In this document: positions 33,540 through 45,405 of the stretch, piece by piece
Numbering within the stretch: position 1 is the first letter of the stretch
Layout of the letters: each line of letters begins with the position of its first letter
NCBI RefSeq assembly: GCF_009763245.1
Contig: NZ_WKJZ01000001.1
Span: 822,455-886,454 of the forward strand
Reading direction: 5' to 3'
DNA length: 64,000 nt
Origin: Pseudomonas xionganensis
GTDB lineage: Bacteria > Pseudomonadota > Gammaproteobacteria > Pseudomonadales > Pseudomonadaceae
Notes under the pieces: generated by a model
Seen by the model: the letters and a program-made list of their open reading frames with translations, nothing else
Database searches by the model: none
Told to the model about the DNA's origin: nothing
Program-made: the position numbers and the translations under genes

Positions 33540-34022
33540 TTAGTCGACCCGCAGCACTTGGTAATACTGCCGCGCCTGGCCCACCTGTACCTCCACTTCA
33601 TCGCCACAGCCCTTGCCCTGCAGCGCCCGGCCCAGGGGCGACTGGGGGCCGATTACCTGCACGCTGTGGCCCTCGTGGTGCAGCTTCATCGCCGCCCCTT
33701 CCGGGCCGAGAAACAGCCATTGCTGTCGATCCTGGCTGTCGGCCAGACAGATCAGGGCGCCGAGTTGTATGCCGACGTCCGGGTCGAAGGGGCGCAGTAC
33801 CAGCTGCTTCCAGATACCCAGGGTGTGGCGCAGTTCCTCGGCCCGGCGTGCCTGGCCAGTGGCGAGGTAAGAGGCTTCCAGGCCCAGGGTGTCGTACTTG
33901 TTCTCGGCGATATTGGCTTCGTCGGTGGCCGCTTCGTAGGCCGTCTGGGCGGCGCCACGGGCGGTGGCCTGCAGGGTTTCCAGCTGGCTGATGACCTGCT
34001 GGTGCAGGCTGGCTTTATTCAT
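33540..34022 (-). CDS. GreA/GreB-like transcription factor homologue
   Basis: A 160-residue protein resembling GreA/GreB. The N-terminal half is helical and probably a coiled coil, with ATDEANIAENKYDTLG in place of the usual GreA acidic loop. The C-terminal half is FKBP-like (QVIGPQSPLGRALQGKGCGDEVEV). It may bind in the RNA polymerase secondary channel, as Gre factors do, but the acidic tip differs, so cleavage activity is uncertain. Its first 8 nt overlap the end of yccS on the same strand, so the two are probably expressed together. Confidence 0.8.
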   Translation of the reverse strand: MNKASLHQQVISQLETLQATARGAAQTAYEAATDEANIAENKYDTLGLEASYLATGQARRAEELRHTLGIWKQLVLRPFDPDVGIQLGALICLADSQDRQQWLFLGPEGAAMKLHHEGHSVQVIGPQSPLGRALQGKGCGDEVEVQVGQARQYYQVLRVD

Positions 34023-36192
34023 GGGGCTTATCTCTTAGCAGGTGGCCGGCCAGGGTGCGCAGCGGCCCCAGCTGGCGGCAGATCAGGGCCAGCTGGGTCT
34101 GCACCAGGCGCTGGGTATCGTCATGGCTTTCATGGGGCTGCTCCAGCTGCGCGGCCAGCTGTTCCTCGGCGTCGCTGTGCACGGCCAGTGGCTGGTTGTC
34201 GCGCAGGCAGCGGGCGATCTCTTCCAGGCTGTCCGCCAGCTGCCCGGCGGCCAGCAGCAGGGCATGCTGCTCACCCTCCAGGCGGGTTTCGCCGCGGTGC
34301 GCGCCAAGGCCCGAGAGGTAGCTGAGCAGGGTGTGCGAGAGCAGCAGAAAGCGAAAACCCAGATCGGCGTCCTTTCGGAAGTGACCCGGCTCCATCAGCA
34401 TATTGGCCAGGGTGCTGGACAGGCTGGCATCGGCGTTATGGGCATCGCGTCGGGCCAGGCGATAGGCCAGATCGTCATGCTTGCCGCTGGCGTACTGGCG
34501 GATGATCTGCTGCAGGTAGCGGCTGTTGCAGCTCAGGGTACCCGCCAGCAGCCGGTGCAGGCGCCGCCCCTGCCAGTCCGGCAGGATCAACAGCACCGCA
34601 AGGCCGGCGATCAGACCGCCGAGCAGGGTATCCACCAGGCGCGGCAGGAACAGGCCGGAACCATCGCCCACCTGGTTGAAGCAGAACAGCACCAGCAGGG
34701 TGATGGCCGCGGTGGCCAGGGTGTAGCGGGTGCTGCGCCAGGCGAAGAAGGCCACCCCGGCGACCACGGCGAACAGCGCCTGGATCCGTGGGTCGGGGAA
34801 CAGGTCGAACAGCGCCCAGCCCAGAGCCAGGCCGAGCAGGGTGCCGGCGATGCGCTGCACCAGCTTGAGGCGGGTGGCGCCGTAGTTGGGTTGGCAGACG
34901 AACAGGGTGGTCAGCAGGATCCAGTAGCCCTGCTCGGGATGAATCCAGTGCAGCAGGCCGTAGCCGGCGGCCAGGGCGATGGCCAGGCGCAGGGCGTGGC
35001 GAAACAGCAGGGAGGTGGGCGTTAGCTGCTGGCCGATGCGTTCGGCCACCTCGCGCAGGGAATGCGGTTCGCGGTCCAGCAGGCTGCTGTCCTGCTGTTC
35101 GGCCAGGGCATCGGGGTTGCTCGCCTGGCTGAGCGCCTCGTCCAGGCTGCGCAGGTTGCCGGCCAGGGCGCCGAGGGAGCGCAGCAGCTGGCGCCAGGCC
35201 GGGTTGCTTTGCAGGTGCAGGTGGTCGAGGGCGGCGTGCAGGTCTTCCAGGGCCTGGCTGCACAGCTCGCGGTATACGAAGGGCTGGCGCAGCTCGATGG
35301 CGCCGGCCAGGCGCTGACAGGCTTCGCCGTGCAGACGCAGCAGGCGCTGGCAGCGAAACAGCACATCGCTGTGGAAAAAGGCCTCGGTCAGCTCGGGGTA
35401 CGGGTGATGGGAGCTGCTGGCGCGTTCGTGAATATCCTGGGCGAGAAAGTACAGTTTCAGGTAGCGGCTCAGTTGAGCGCCCGAGCGTCCGTGGCCGACC
35501 CGGTGCAGGAGGATCTCCTTGGCGGCGTTGAGTGCCGCCACCACCCGGCTGTTCTGCTGGGCCAGGGCCAGCCGCCGCGCCTCCACATCGAGCTGGCGCA
35601 CGGGCTCGAACAGCGCCGCCTTGAGCTTGAGGTACAGGCCTAGCTCACGGAACAGGCGGGCCAGGCTGTGCTGCACCGCCTGGTTGGCGAAGGCAGCCTG
35701 CCAGAGCACCGAGAGCAGCCCATACCAGGCTGCGCCGGCCACCAGCAGCAGCGGTTCGCGCCACAGCCCGGCGGCGCCACCGCGCTGTTCCACGCCGATC
35801 ATGCTGTACACCGCGAGGATCAGGGTCGCCGCGCCCAGGGTGGCGTAGCGCTCGCCGAGGGCGCCGAGCAGGGTCAGGCAGAAGGCCGCCAGGGCCAGGG
35901 CGATGACAAACAACCAGGGCTGGGGGAACAGCCATTCCACCGCATAGGCCGCGGCCGTGAAGCAGCCCAGGGTCACCAGCAAGGCGCCCAGACGGCCCTG
36001 CCAGCTGTCGTCGGTTTCCGCCAGGGCGCTGGCGATGATGCCGAGAAACAGCGGCGTCAGCGCATGCATCCAGCCCTGGCTCCAGCACAGCGCCAGGGCA
36101 CCGCCGAGGGCAACAAACACCCGCAGGCTGTAGCTGAATTTCTCCAGTGCCCAGAGGCGACGCAGGGATTGACTGAGGCGGTGGTTGGACAT
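34015..36192 (-). CDS. yccS: YccS/FUSC family inner-membrane protein
   Basis: A 725-residue membrane protein of the YccS branch of the FUSC superfamily (related to AaeB and aromatic acid exporters). It has two hydrophobic bundles, near residues 20-165 and near 390-520, each followed by a large soluble part. The second carries YWILLTTLFVCQPNYGATRLK and RIAGTLLGLALGW, typical of the family. The transported substrate is unknown. GAGAG is placed before the ATG at 36192. It overlaps the GreA-like gene downstream. Confidence 0.87.
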   Translation of the reverse strand: MSNHRLSQSLRRLWALEKFSYSLRVFVALGGALALCWSQGWMHALTPLFLGIIASALAETDDSWQGRLGALLVTLGCFTAAAYAVEWLFPQPWLFVIALALAAFCLTLLGALGERYATLGAATLILAVYSMIGVEQRGGAAGLWREPLLLVAGAAWYGLLSVLWQAAFANQAVQHSLARLFRELGLYLKLKAALFEPVRQLDVEARRLALAQQNSRVVAALNAAKEILLHRVGHGRSGAQLSRYLKLYFLAQDIHERASSSHHPYPELTEAFFHSDVLFRCQRLLRLHGEACQRLAGAIELRQPFVYRELCSQALEDLHAALDHLHLQSNPAWRQLLRSLGALAGNLRSLDEALSQASNPDALAEQQDSSLLDREPHSLREVAERIGQQLTPTSLLFRHALRLAIALAAGYGLLHWIHPEQGYWILLTTLFVCQPNYGATRLKLVQRIAGTLLGLALGWALFDLFPDPRIQALFAVVAGVAFFAWRSTRYTLATAAITLLVLFCFNQVGDGSGLFLPRLVDTLLGGLIAGLAVLLILPDWQGRRLHRLLAGTLSCNSRYLQQIIRQYASGKHDDLAYRLARRDAHNADASLSSTLANMLMEPGHFRKDADLGFRFLLLSHTLLSYLSGLGAHRGETRLEGEQHALLLAAGQLADSLEEIARCLRDNQPLAVHSDAEEQLAAQLEQPHESHDDTQRLVQTQLALICRQLGPLRTLAGHLLRDKPHE

Positions 36193-36307
36193 GCAGGGAC
36201 TCTCGACGTGCAGGTGAGCAGCCTAACGGAGTCGACGCCCGCCGGGCAGCCCCCCAGTCGGTTTGCCGGCGCCCTGTGGTTGGGGCTATTTGTCGTGATG
36301 AGATGAT

Positions 36308-36382
36308 TTTCAGGTAATTGCCCTGAAAGGCCATGACAAATCAGCGTGGCCCTAGCCAGGGTTTTTCTAGACTTTCAGGTAA
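36308..36382 (+). promoter_or_regulatory. Candidate operator region upstream of ald
   Basis: TTTCAGG (36308-36314) and CCTGAAA (36322-36328) form a 7-bp inverted repeat, and another TTTCAGGTAA occurs near 36375. This may be a regulator site, for example for an Lrp-type activator as known for ald genes; the regulator is not shown by sequence. Confidence 0.45.
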
Positions 36383-36403
36383 GCATCCAGTCTGGAGAGA
36401 ACC

Positions 36404-37525
36404 ATGCGTATCGGTGTGCCCAAGGAAATCAAGAACCATGAATACCGCGTCGGCCTGACCCCGCAGTCGGTGGCCGAACTCTGCGCGCTTGGCCATCAGC
36501 TCTGGGTCGAAACCCAGGCCGGCGCGGCCATCGGCTTTAGCGACCAGGACTACCTGAGTGCCGGCGCACAGATCGCCAAGGATGCGCCCGAGGTGTTCGA
36601 GCGTGCCGAGCTGATCGTCAAGGTCAAGGAACCCCTGGCGGTGGAGCGCGCGCGTCTACGTGCGGATCACACTCTGTTTACCTACCTGCACCTGGCTCCG
36701 GACCGGCCGCAGACCGACGAGCTGCTGGCCAGCGGCGCCACCTGCATCGCCTATGAAACCGTCACCGACAGCCATGGCCGCCTGCCGCTGCTGGCGCCGA
36801 TGTCCGAGGTGGCCGGGCGCATGTCGATCCAGGCCGGTGCCAGCTGCCTGGAAAAGGCCCGTGGTGGACGTGGGGTGCTGCTCGGCGGGGTGCCCGGGGT
36901 GGCACCGGGCAAGGTGGTGATCCTTGGCGGCGGGGTGGTCGGCAGTCAGGCCCTGGCCATGGCGGTGGGCCTGGGTGCCAGCGTCACGGTGCTGGACAAG
37001 AGCGTGGATGCCCTGCGCCGCCTGGATGCCCAGTACGGCAACCGCATCACCACCCTCTACTCGACCCGCGCCGCGGTGCGCGAGCAGGTACTGGGCGCCG
37101 ATCTGGTGATCGGTGGGGTGCTGATTCCCGGGGCCGCCGCGCCCAAGCTGATCAGCGCCGAGATGGTGCGGCAGATGCAGCCCGGCGCGGTGCTGGTGGA
37201 CGTGGCCATCGACCAGGGCGGTTGCGCCGAGACGTCCCGCGCCACCACCCATGCCGACCCTATCTATGTGGTGGACGAGGTGGTGCACTACTGCGTGGCC
37301 AATATGCCCGGAGCCGTGGCCCGTACCTCGACCCTGGCGCTGAACAACGCCACCCTGCCGTTCGTTATCGCCCTGGCCGAGAAGGGCACCCGCCGCGCAC
37401 TGCAGGACGACCCGCATCTGCTGGCCGGGCTCAATGTGGCCTGTGGGCAGGTCACCTGTGCCAGTGTGGCCGAGGCCCATGGCCTGGCCTACCAGCCGGC
37501 GCAGGAGGTGCTGGGGCAGTTATAG
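36404..37525 (+). CDS. ald: Ald, alanine dehydrogenase
   Basis: NAD-dependent enzyme of 373 residues that converts L-alanine to pyruvate and ammonia. It opens [20 protein letters not shown], with the pyruvate/alanine-binding Arg and Lys residues of the family, LFTYLHLAP, the NAD-binding [21 protein letters not shown] and [18 protein letters not shown] lies just before the ATG. Together with the sodium:alanine symporter at 5385-6890 it would allow growth on alanine, though the genes are far apart. Confidence 0.95.
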   Translation: MRIGVPKEIKNHEYRVGLTPQSVAELCALGHQLWVETQAGAAIGFSDQDYLSAGAQIAKDAPEVFERAELIVKVKEPLAVERARLRADHTLFTYLHLAPDRPQTDELLASGATCIAYETVTDSHGRLPLLAPMSEVAGRMSIQAGASCLEKARGGRGVLLGGVPGVAPGKVVILGGGVVGSQALAMAVGLGASVTVLDKSVDALRRLDAQYGNRITTLYSTRAAVREQVLGADLVIGGVLIPGAAAPKLISAEMVRQMQPGAVLVDVAIDQGGCAETSRATTHADPIYVVDEVVHYCVANMPGAVARTSTLALNNATLPFVIALAEKGTRRALQDDPHLLAGLNVACGQVTCASVAEAHGLAYQPAQEVLGQL

Positions 37526-37653
37526 GGCCGTGCATGCGCCGCGTACCCGGCGGCGCACGGTGCCCTGGGCTGTTTCTGTCTGTGACAATCGTCATGCAGT
37601 TGGCCTGGCTCAGGCTAAGCTCATCACTGAGTGGTGTGAATGAGGCCGGTGCC

Positions 37654-38412
37654 GTGCTCGCAGTCAGAGTTCTTCTAGGAATAGCCGCGCTGCTGGTTGC
37701 CAGCCTGGGTCTGGCGCAGACCCAGGCCTTGCGCCTGTACACCGAGGAATACCCGCCGATCAACTTCAGCCAGAATGGCGAACCCACCGGGCTCTCCACC
37801 GAGGTGGTGCGCGAGATCATGCGTCGCACCGGGCAGAACGTGATGATTCGCGTGGTGCCCTGGGCCCGGGGCTATCAGCAGGCCCTGCAGCGGCCCAATA
37901 CCGGGCTGTTCGTGACCATGCGCACCGAACCGCGGGAAGCACTGTTCAAGTGGGTGGGCCCGTTGACCCGCAATATCACCGGCTTCTATGCCCTGCGCAG
38001 CTCCTTTATCGGTATCGACAGCCTGGAGCAGGCCCGTGCCTTCGAGGAAATTGCCGTGCCGCGGGACTGGTACAGTCATCAGCGTCTGCGGGATGAAGGC
38101 TTCGACAACCTCTACCCGGTGACCAGCCCGACCCAGATGATCAGCATGCTCAAGCGCGGCCGGGTGAAACTGATGGTGCTGGATAATCTGAGCCTCAATG
38201 CCATGCTGGCCCAGGGTGATATTCAGCCCGACGAGGTGCAGCTGCTGTTCAGCTTTATGCATAGCGACAGCTATATCGCCTTTTCCCTGGGCACCGACGA
38301 CGCGCTGATCGCCCGCTGGCAGCGCGAGCTGGACGATATGAAGGCCGATGGCAGTTTTGCCGCCATCTACCACAAGTGGCTGCCCGGCGAGCCGCTGCCG
38401 CCGACCGATTAG
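37654..38412 (+). CDS. Orphan periplasmic solute-binding protein (SBP_bac_3 type)
   Basis: Exported binding protein of 252 residues. I chose the GTG at 37654, which has GAGG 8 nt upstream and leaves a standard signal peptide ending SLGLAQTQA before LRLYTEEYPPINF. A GTG at 37636 is an alternative. Family segments include NGEPTGLSTEVVREIMRRTG and WVGPLTRNITGFYAL. No transporter genes adjoin. It is related in type to the proteins at 13118 and 41939. Confidence 0.8.
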   Translation: MLAVRVLLGIAALLVASLGLAQTQALRLYTEEYPPINFSQNGEPTGLSTEVVREIMRRTGQNVMIRVVPWARGYQQALQRPNTGLFVTMRTEPREALFKWVGPLTRNITGFYALRSSFIGIDSLEQARAFEEIAVPRDWYSHQRLRDEGFDNLYPVTSPTQMISMLKRGRVKLMVLDNLSLNAMLAQGDIQPDEVQLLFSFMHSDSYIAFSLGTDDALIARWQRELDDMKADGSFAAIYHKWLPGEPLPPTD

Positions 38413-38507
38413 GGAAGCACCGCGATCAGCGCATTGCCCATCCGCAACCTGCCTGGCCGCGCACAACGCTGGCTCCGGCGCGAGCGCGAATGCAATGGCG
38501 ACAGCCC

Positions 38508-39692
38508 CTAGACGTATTGCGCCGCCGCATAGCCCGAGGCCCAGGCCCACTGGAAGTTGAAGCCGCCCAGGTGGCCGGTGACATCCAGCACTTCGCCGAC
38601 AAAATACAGCCCCGGCGATTTCAGCGACTCCAGGGTCTTGGACGACACCTCGCGGGTATCCACCCCGCCCAGGGTTACTTCGGCGGTGCGGTAGCCCTCG
38701 GTGCCGGCCGGTACCAGTTGCCAGTCGGCCAGGCGCTGGGCAATGGCCTTGAGCTCGGCCGGCGTATGCTGCTTCAGCGGTTTGTTGACGAACCAGTTGT
38801 CGACCAGCAGGGCGGCCATCTTCTTGGTGAACAGCTCGCCCAGCAGGGTTTTCAGCTCGCTGTTGGGGCGCTCACGCTGCTGTTCGGTCAGCCACTCGGG
38901 CAGGTCGATATGCGGCAGCAGGTCGATATGCAGGGTATCGCCGGGCTGCCAGAACGAGGAGATCTGCAGGATCGCAGGACCGGACAGACCGCGGTGGGTG
39001 AACAGGATGTTTTCCTTGAAGCTCTGGCCGTTGCAGCTGACCACACAATCCTCCACCGAGGTGCCGGACAGCTCGGTGCACAGCGCCTTGAGCTGCGGGT
39101 CGGTGAGGGTAAAGGGCACTAGGCCGGCGCGGGTCGGCAATAGCTGGTGACCGAACTGCTGCGCCACCTGGTAGCCAAAGCCCGTGGCGCCCAGGGTCGG
39201 GATCGACAGGCCTCCGGTGGCGATCACCAGCGACTGGCAGTGCAGCCCGCCCATGCTGGTCTGCAGGCGGTAGCCAGTCTCCATCTTGTCGATCTGGCTG
39301 ACCGAGGTGTTCAGGTGCAGTTGCACGCCAGCCTGGTCGCACTCGGCCAGGAGCATGTCGAGGATATCGCTGGCCTTGTGGTCGCAGAACAGCTGGCCCA
39401 GTTTCTTCTCGTGGTAGGGCACGCCATGCTTGCCCACCAGAGCGAGAAAATCCCACTGGGTATAGCGGGCCAGGGCGGATTTGCAGAAGTGCGGATTTTC
39501 CGAGAGAAAGTTGCTCGGCTCGCAGTACAGGTTGGTGAAGTTGCAGCGCCCGCCGCCGGACATCAGGATCTTCTTGCCGGCCTTGTTGGCGTGATCCAGC
39601 AGCAGCACCCGGCGGCCGCGCGCCGCCGCCGTTGCCGCGCACATCAGCCCGGCGGCGCCGGCGCCGATAATCACCACATCTGTTTCGACCAC
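38508..39692 (-). CDS. BaiN/YhiN-like FAD-dependent oxidoreductase
   Basis: Flavoprotein of 394 residues of the HI0933/YhiN family. The FAD-binding motif VVIIGAGAAGLMCAATAA opens the protein, GKKILMSGGGRCNFTN follows, and GEVLDVTGHLGGFNFQWAWASG closes it. The natural substrate in proteobacteria is unknown. The best start is GTG at 39692, with GAGG 8 nt upstream; the ATG at 39761 adds a non-conserved segment. Confidence 0.87.
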   Translation of the reverse strand: MVETDVVIIGAGAAGLMCAATAAARGRRVLLLDHANKAGKKILMSGGGRCNFTNLYCEPSNFLSENPHFCKSALARYTQWDFLALVGKHGVPYHEKKLGQLFCDHKASDILDMLLAECDQAGVQLHLNTSVSQIDKMETGYRLQTSMGGLHCQSLVIATGGLSIPTLGATGFGYQVAQQFGHQLLPTRAGLVPFTLTDPQLKALCTELSGTSVEDCVVSCNGQSFKENILFTHRGLSGPAILQISSFWQPGDTLHIDLLPHIDLPEWLTEQQRERPNSELKTLLGELFTKKMAALLVDNWFVNKPLKQHTPAELKAIAQRLADWQLVPAGTEGYRTAEVTLGGVDTREVSSKTLESLKSPGLYFVGEVLDVTGHLGGFNFQWAWASGYAAAQYV

Positions 39693-39835
39693 GCTGTTGT
39701 CCTCGATCCGCTGGCCCTGCCGCGGCGCGGCAAGGGAGGCGAATCTTACCCCAGCCCCCACGCGCTTTCATGGGGGACAGGCCCGGCGCTGGTCGGGCGG
39801 CAATACCTGTTGCCTCTGCCGGCTGGCGCTTGTCT

Positions 39836-41803
39836 TCACTCCGTGCGGAAGCGCACCACCAACTGCTTCAGTTCACCGCTCAGGTTGCTCTGCTCCTGGG
39901 CGTAGCCTTCCACTTCGGCGGCCTGGGTGGAAATCTGGGTGACCCCATCATTGATGGCCACGATGTTCTGATTGATCTCCTCGGTGACCAGATGCTGCTC
40001 TTCCGTGGCGGTGGCAATCTGCGTGGTCATGTCACGGATCATCTGCACATTGCTTTCGATGCTTTCGAAGGCGGCCAGGACTTCGTCGGACAGGCTGCTG
40101 GCCCTGTCCGACTCGCTGAGGCTCTGATCCATGCTGACGGTCACTTCCTTGATCCGGCTGACCAGCAGGTTGAGGATATTGTTGATCTCCCCAGTCGAGT
40201 CCTGGGTGCGTTTGGCCAGGTTGCGCACCTCGTCGGCCACCACGGCAAAACCGCGGCCCTGCTCGCCCGCCCGGGCCGCTTCGATGGCGGCATTGAGGGC
40301 CAGCAGGTTGGTCTGCTCGGCAATTTGCTGAATGGTCGAGAGAATGTTGTTGATGTTGACCGTTTCCTTTTCCAGCTCCTGGATCACCTGGCTGGAGCGC
40401 TTGATGCTGCTACCCAGGTTGTTGACGCCGGTGATGCTGCGGCCGATGACCTCCTTGCCATCGCAGGTGGCCCGGAGTCCCTGCTCGGCCACATCAGCCG
40501 TACGCACGCAGGTCTTGGCCACTTCATTGGCCGCCGAGGACATTTGCGTCACGGCCGTGACGATCTGCTCCACCGCACTCAGCTGACCCTGCAGGGTGGC
40601 CGTCATGGCGGTGGTGCGGGCGTTGGTATTGGCGGACACCTCATGCATGCTGATGGCGTTGTCCTTGATCACCCGGATCATGCCCTGGGTGGATTCGATG
40701 AACTGATTGAACCACTTGGCCAGCTCGCCGGTTTCATCCTCGCTGAGCAGGGCCAGGCGGCGGGTCAGATCGCCCTCGCCCTGGGCGATGGTGCGCAGCC
40801 CTTCCTTTACCAGGTTGATCGGGTTGACGATGCGCTGGGCAATGATCACGCCTGCAATCCCGAAGCCCAGCACCAGCACCACGCAGACGACCAGGGTGAT
40901 CCAGGACAACTCGCGGGCGCTCGCGTAGATCTCGTCGGCCTGCTTGAAGCCGACAAACTTCCAGCCCAGCTCGGGAGAGGTGTAGACGTTGGCCATATAC
41001 GCCGCCCCATCGATCTCCACCTCAACCAGGCCGCTTTCGGTCGTGCCGATGCGGGCAAAGTGCTCGCCGGGCAGGTCGCTGATTTTCTTGAAGTTGTTGT
41101 CTGGCTGCAGGCCGTCGACCAGCACGGTGCCGCTGCCTTCCACCAGCACCAGAAAACCGGTTTCGCCGAAACGCACCTTCTGCGCCATGTCCGTGAGCGC
41201 CTTGAGCGACACATCGACCGCCACCACCCCGGCAAACTGCCCGGCGGTGTCCTTGAACCCCTTGAGTACCGAGACATAGACCGCGTCATCCGGCTCCCAG
41301 TAATAGCCGTCGCGGCGTCCCAGGGTAAAGTTGGCGTCTCGGCCGATGGTGTACCACTCGCGTTTGCGTGGATCCCAGTCGCCGTAATCACCCGTGCCGG
41401 GCCACTCCACATAGCCGCCCTGGGTGTCGCTCATGTAGACGTAGCCGAAGGTGGGGTTGTTGGCGCCGATGCTGGAGAAATAGTCGAAGATCTGCTTCTC
41501 GCGCCCTCCATTGGCCGTGGCCACCTGACCCGGCTTGCGCGCCTCGCCAAAATAAGTGCTCAGCTCACCGGCCTGGGTATCTCGCACCGCGGGATACTCC
41601 GCCAGGGCCGATACGGTGTAGCCCACCGAGTCAAAGAAGGTGGCGAAACTGTTGTTGATCAGCTGCATATCCAGGCTGCTGGAGGCGAGGAAGTTGTCCT
41701 TGGCCTGGTTCGTGACATTACGGATCGTCAGTAGGGCCACCGTCAGCACCGGGATCAGGGTGGCCACCAGAAAACTCAGCAGCAGTTTGGACTTGATACT
41801 CAT
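39836..41803 (-). CDS. Methyl-accepting chemoreceptor with dCache sensor
   Basis: Chemoreceptor of 655 residues. TM1 lies near 8-30 and TM2 near 305-330, enclosing a large periplasmic dCache_1 domain. The domain shows DPRKREWY, similar to the RxWY signature of amino-acid or amine-binding dCache sensors, then DAVYVSVLK and [14 protein letters not shown] ([26 protein letters not shown]) and complete signalling hairpin ([20 protein letters not shown]) follow. GAGGAGG lies 8 nt before the ATG at 41803. It is divergent from the orphan binding protein at 41939. Confidence 0.92.
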   Translation of the reverse strand: MSIKSKLLLSFLVATLIPVLTVALLTIRNVTNQAKDNFLASSSLDMQLINNSFATFFDSVGYTVSALAEYPAVRDTQAGELSTYFGEARKPGQVATANGGREKQIFDYFSSIGANNPTFGYVYMSDTQGGYVEWPGTGDYGDWDPRKREWYTIGRDANFTLGRRDGYYWEPDDAVYVSVLKGFKDTAGQFAGVVAVDVSLKALTDMAQKVRFGETGFLVLVEGSGTVLVDGLQPDNNFKKISDLPGEHFARIGTTESGLVEVEIDGAAYMANVYTSPELGWKFVGFKQADEIYASARELSWITLVVCVVLVLGFGIAGVIIAQRIVNPINLVKEGLRTIAQGEGDLTRRLALLSEDETGELAKWFNQFIESTQGMIRVIKDNAISMHEVSANTNARTTAMTATLQGQLSAVEQIVTAVTQMSSAANEVAKTCVRTADVAEQGLRATCDGKEVIGRSITGVNNLGSSIKRSSQVIQELEKETVNINNILSTIQQIAEQTNLLALNAAIEAARAGEQGRGFAVVADEVRNLAKRTQDSTGEINNILNLLVSRIKEVTVSMDQSLSESDRASSLSDEVLAAFESIESNVQMIRDMTTQIATATEEQHLVTEEINQNIVAINDGVTQISTQAAEVEGYAQEQSNLSGELKQLVVRFRTE

Positions 41804-41938
41804 GGGGCTCGCCTCCTCGCGGATGGGGCTGGCACTGCATTGGCGTCTGTAGAGGATAGTTAAGCCTGCCCCGGGCGCCAGGCGCACAAGTGATTCGGCT
41901 GCACTATGCTCAGCCTCTGCTGGTAAGAGAGTGTGTAG

Positions 41939-42676
41939 ATGATGCGGCTACGTTTCTGCTTGTTGCCCTGGGCTCTGCTACTGCCCCTGTATGCCGCTGC
42001 CGAACCGCCCCTGCGCCTGGTCGCGGACCCCTGGCCGCCGTTCAATGATGCGACGCTGTTGAACAACGGTCTGGCCAGCGACCTGGTGGCCACTGCCTTG
42101 AGCCGTGCCGGCTATTCCACGCGCTATGTGCAGGTGCCCTGGGAACGTGCCTTACAGGGGGTGGAGAAAGGCACTTACGATGTGCTGATCAGTGCCTGGT
42201 TCAACGAAGAACGGGCGGCCTTTGGCTATTACTCGCGGCCCTACCTGACCAATCGCATTCGTTTTCTGCGGCGCAAGGGTAGCCAGATCGAGTTCCAGCA
42301 GTTGTCGGATCTGTATCCCCACAGCATTGCCGTGGTGCGGGGGTATGCCTATTCCCGTGAGTTTGACCTGGACAGCCGGCTGAACAAGATCGGTGTGGTT
42401 GGCTTCGAGGTCGGTGCGCGCATGCTGCTGGCGCAGCGGGTGCAATTGACCCTGGAGGATGAACTGGTGGCGCGCTATCACTTGGGCCGCAGCCTGGCAG
42501 AGGTCGGCCATCGGCTGGAGTTCCTGGCGCAACCCTTGAGTGAGCGTGGCCTGCATATTCTGGTCAGCCGCAGGCATCCAGAGCACCAGCAGATTGCCGA
42601 AGCCTTCAATCAGAGTATTGAGGCCATGCGGGTCGATGGCAGCTACGCCGAGATATTTCGGCGGCATGGCTTGTGA
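41939..42676 (+). CDS. Orphan periplasmic solute-binding protein (SBP_bac_3 type)
   Basis: Exported binding protein of 245 residues. The signal peptide [21 protein letters not shown] precedes [16 protein letters not shown]. Further family text includes [19 protein letters not shown] and [14 protein letters not shown]. There is no permease or ATPase nearby. Its stop codon abuts the stop of the convergent GGDEF gene, and its 5' side faces a dCache chemoreceptor gene 135 nt away. Such a setting suggests a sensory rather than a transport role (inference). Confidence 0.8.
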   Translation: MMRLRFCLLPWALLLPLYAAAEPPLRLVADPWPPFNDATLLNNGLASDLVATALSRAGYSTRYVQVPWERALQGVEKGTYDVLISAWFNEERAAFGYYSRPYLTNRIRFLRRKGSQIEFQQLSDLYPHSIAVVRGYAYSREFDLDSRLNKIGVVGFEVGARMLLAQRVQLTLEDELVARYHLGRSLAEVGHRLEFLAQPLSERGLHILVSRRHPEHQQIAEAFNQSIEAMRVDGSYAEIFRRHGL

Positions 42677-43912
42677 TCACTGCCAGCAGTTGCGTCCGCG
42701 GCCGGCCTTCTTGGCCTGGTACAGGCGCATATCGGCCTGGTGCAGGGCACTTTCCAGGTCGTCCGGAGCGCCCTGGTGGATGCCGGCGCTAAAGGACAGG
42801 GGCGGCGCGCCGGTGGCGTATTTCAGGCTGGCGCACTGGGCGCGCAGCTGATCCAGGGCGTCGCTCAGGGCTTCGCCATCCTGCTGGCTGAGCATGGCGA
42901 ACTCCTCGCCACCCAGGCGCCCGAGTAGGGCGTCGGGGAAGGTGGCGGAGAAGGCCCGGGCGAAGGTGATCAGCGCCGCGTCGCCACTGGCGTGGCCATG
43001 TTCGTCGTTGATCCGTTTGAAGTGATCCAGGTCGATCATCGCCACGCTCAGCTCGCGGCCGCCGGCCTTGGCCTGGGCGAACAGTTGCTGACCGTGCTCA
43101 TAGAAGGCGCGGCGGTTGTTCAGTCCGGTGAGGGCATCGAACTGCGCGGCCTGCTTGAGTGCGCGCATCAGGTCGCGGCGCTCCAGGGTCGACATGACCC
43201 GGCAGTTGAGCTCCTCCGGGCAGAACGGCTTGCGCAGAAAATCGTCGGCGCCGTGCTTGATAAACATGGCGCTGAGCGAGCCTTTCGTGTCAGCCGACAG
43301 GCCGAGAATGATCAGCTCGTGGCGCTTCATCTTCTGCCGCAAGAGCTTGACCAGTTCGAAACCACTCATGCCCGGCATGCTGTGGTCCACCAGCAGCAGG
43401 TCGATATCCGGCTGCTCACGGAGGATGCGCAGGGCCTCATCGCCATCGCAAGCGTCGATGATCTGGTAGCGGTGCGGGGTCAGCACATTGCGGATGTAGT
43501 GGCGGGTGGCCTCGCTGTCCTCGGCGATGAGGATCTTCACCTGGCTGTTGCCTTCCAGGCGGTGCAGCAGGCGGAAAGCGTACTCGTAGGAGTGCTGGCT
43601 TTCCTTGAGTACATAGTCGACCACGCCCTTGAGCAGCATCTGGTCGCGGCGCTGCTCGTTGTAGCTGCCGCTGAGCACGATGCAGGGCAGGTGGTAGCCC
43701 ATCACCAGGTCGACGATCTCGCCATCCGGGGCGTCCGGCAGGTTGAGGTCGACGATGGCGGCGAAGAACAGGCTGGCGGAGGTTTCCAGCATCACCCGGG
43801 CTTCATCCAGGCTGGCGCAGAAGATCGGCTGGAAGCTGGGCTCCTTGCGGAACAGATGCTCCAGGATTTTCAGCACCAGGGGGCTGTCTTCCACCACCAG
43901 GATATTGCGCAT
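42677..43912 (-). CDS. REC-REC-GGDEF diguanylate cyclase response regulator
   Basis: Cytosolic regulator of 411 residues. Two receiver domains come first: REC1 with probable phosphoacceptor Asp55 (AIVDLNLPDA) and REC2 with Asp176 (LLLVDHSMPGMSG). A GGDEF domain ends the protein, with GGEEF at 334-338, consistent with active c-di-GMP synthesis. The usual RxxD inhibitory site upstream of GGEEF is absent (FPDA there). The layout resembles PleD. A histidine kinase partner is not adjacent. GGAG lies 6 nt before the ATG. Confidence 0.92.
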   Translation of the reverse strand: MRNILVVEDSPLVLKILEHLFRKEPSFQPIFCASLDEARVMLETSASLFFAAIVDLNLPDAPDGEIVDLVMGYHLPCIVLSGSYNEQRRDQMLLKGVVDYVLKESQHSYEYAFRLLHRLEGNSQVKILIAEDSEATRHYIRNVLTPHRYQIIDACDGDEALRILREQPDIDLLLVDHSMPGMSGFELVKLLRQKMKRHELIILGLSADTKGSLSAMFIKHGADDFLRKPFCPEELNCRVMSTLERRDLMRALKQAAQFDALTGLNNRRAFYEHGQQLFAQAKAGGRELSVAMIDLDHFKRINDEHGHASGDAALITFARAFSATFPDALLGRLGGEEFAMLSQQDGEALSDALDQLRAQCASLKYATGAPPLSFSAGIHQGAPDDLESALHQADMRLYQAKKAGRGRNCWQ

Positions 43913-43946
43913 GGGCTGCTCCTCGTTCGCCGGCTGCCTGCCTACA

Positions 43947-45326
<1,380 letters not shown>

Positions 45327-45405
45327 GGGATGGGCCTGGTCAGCAAAATGGCCCGCAGTGTAACAGGGGCGGCCAGTGATTCACGGATGCGGCGACCGAC
45401 AGTCT

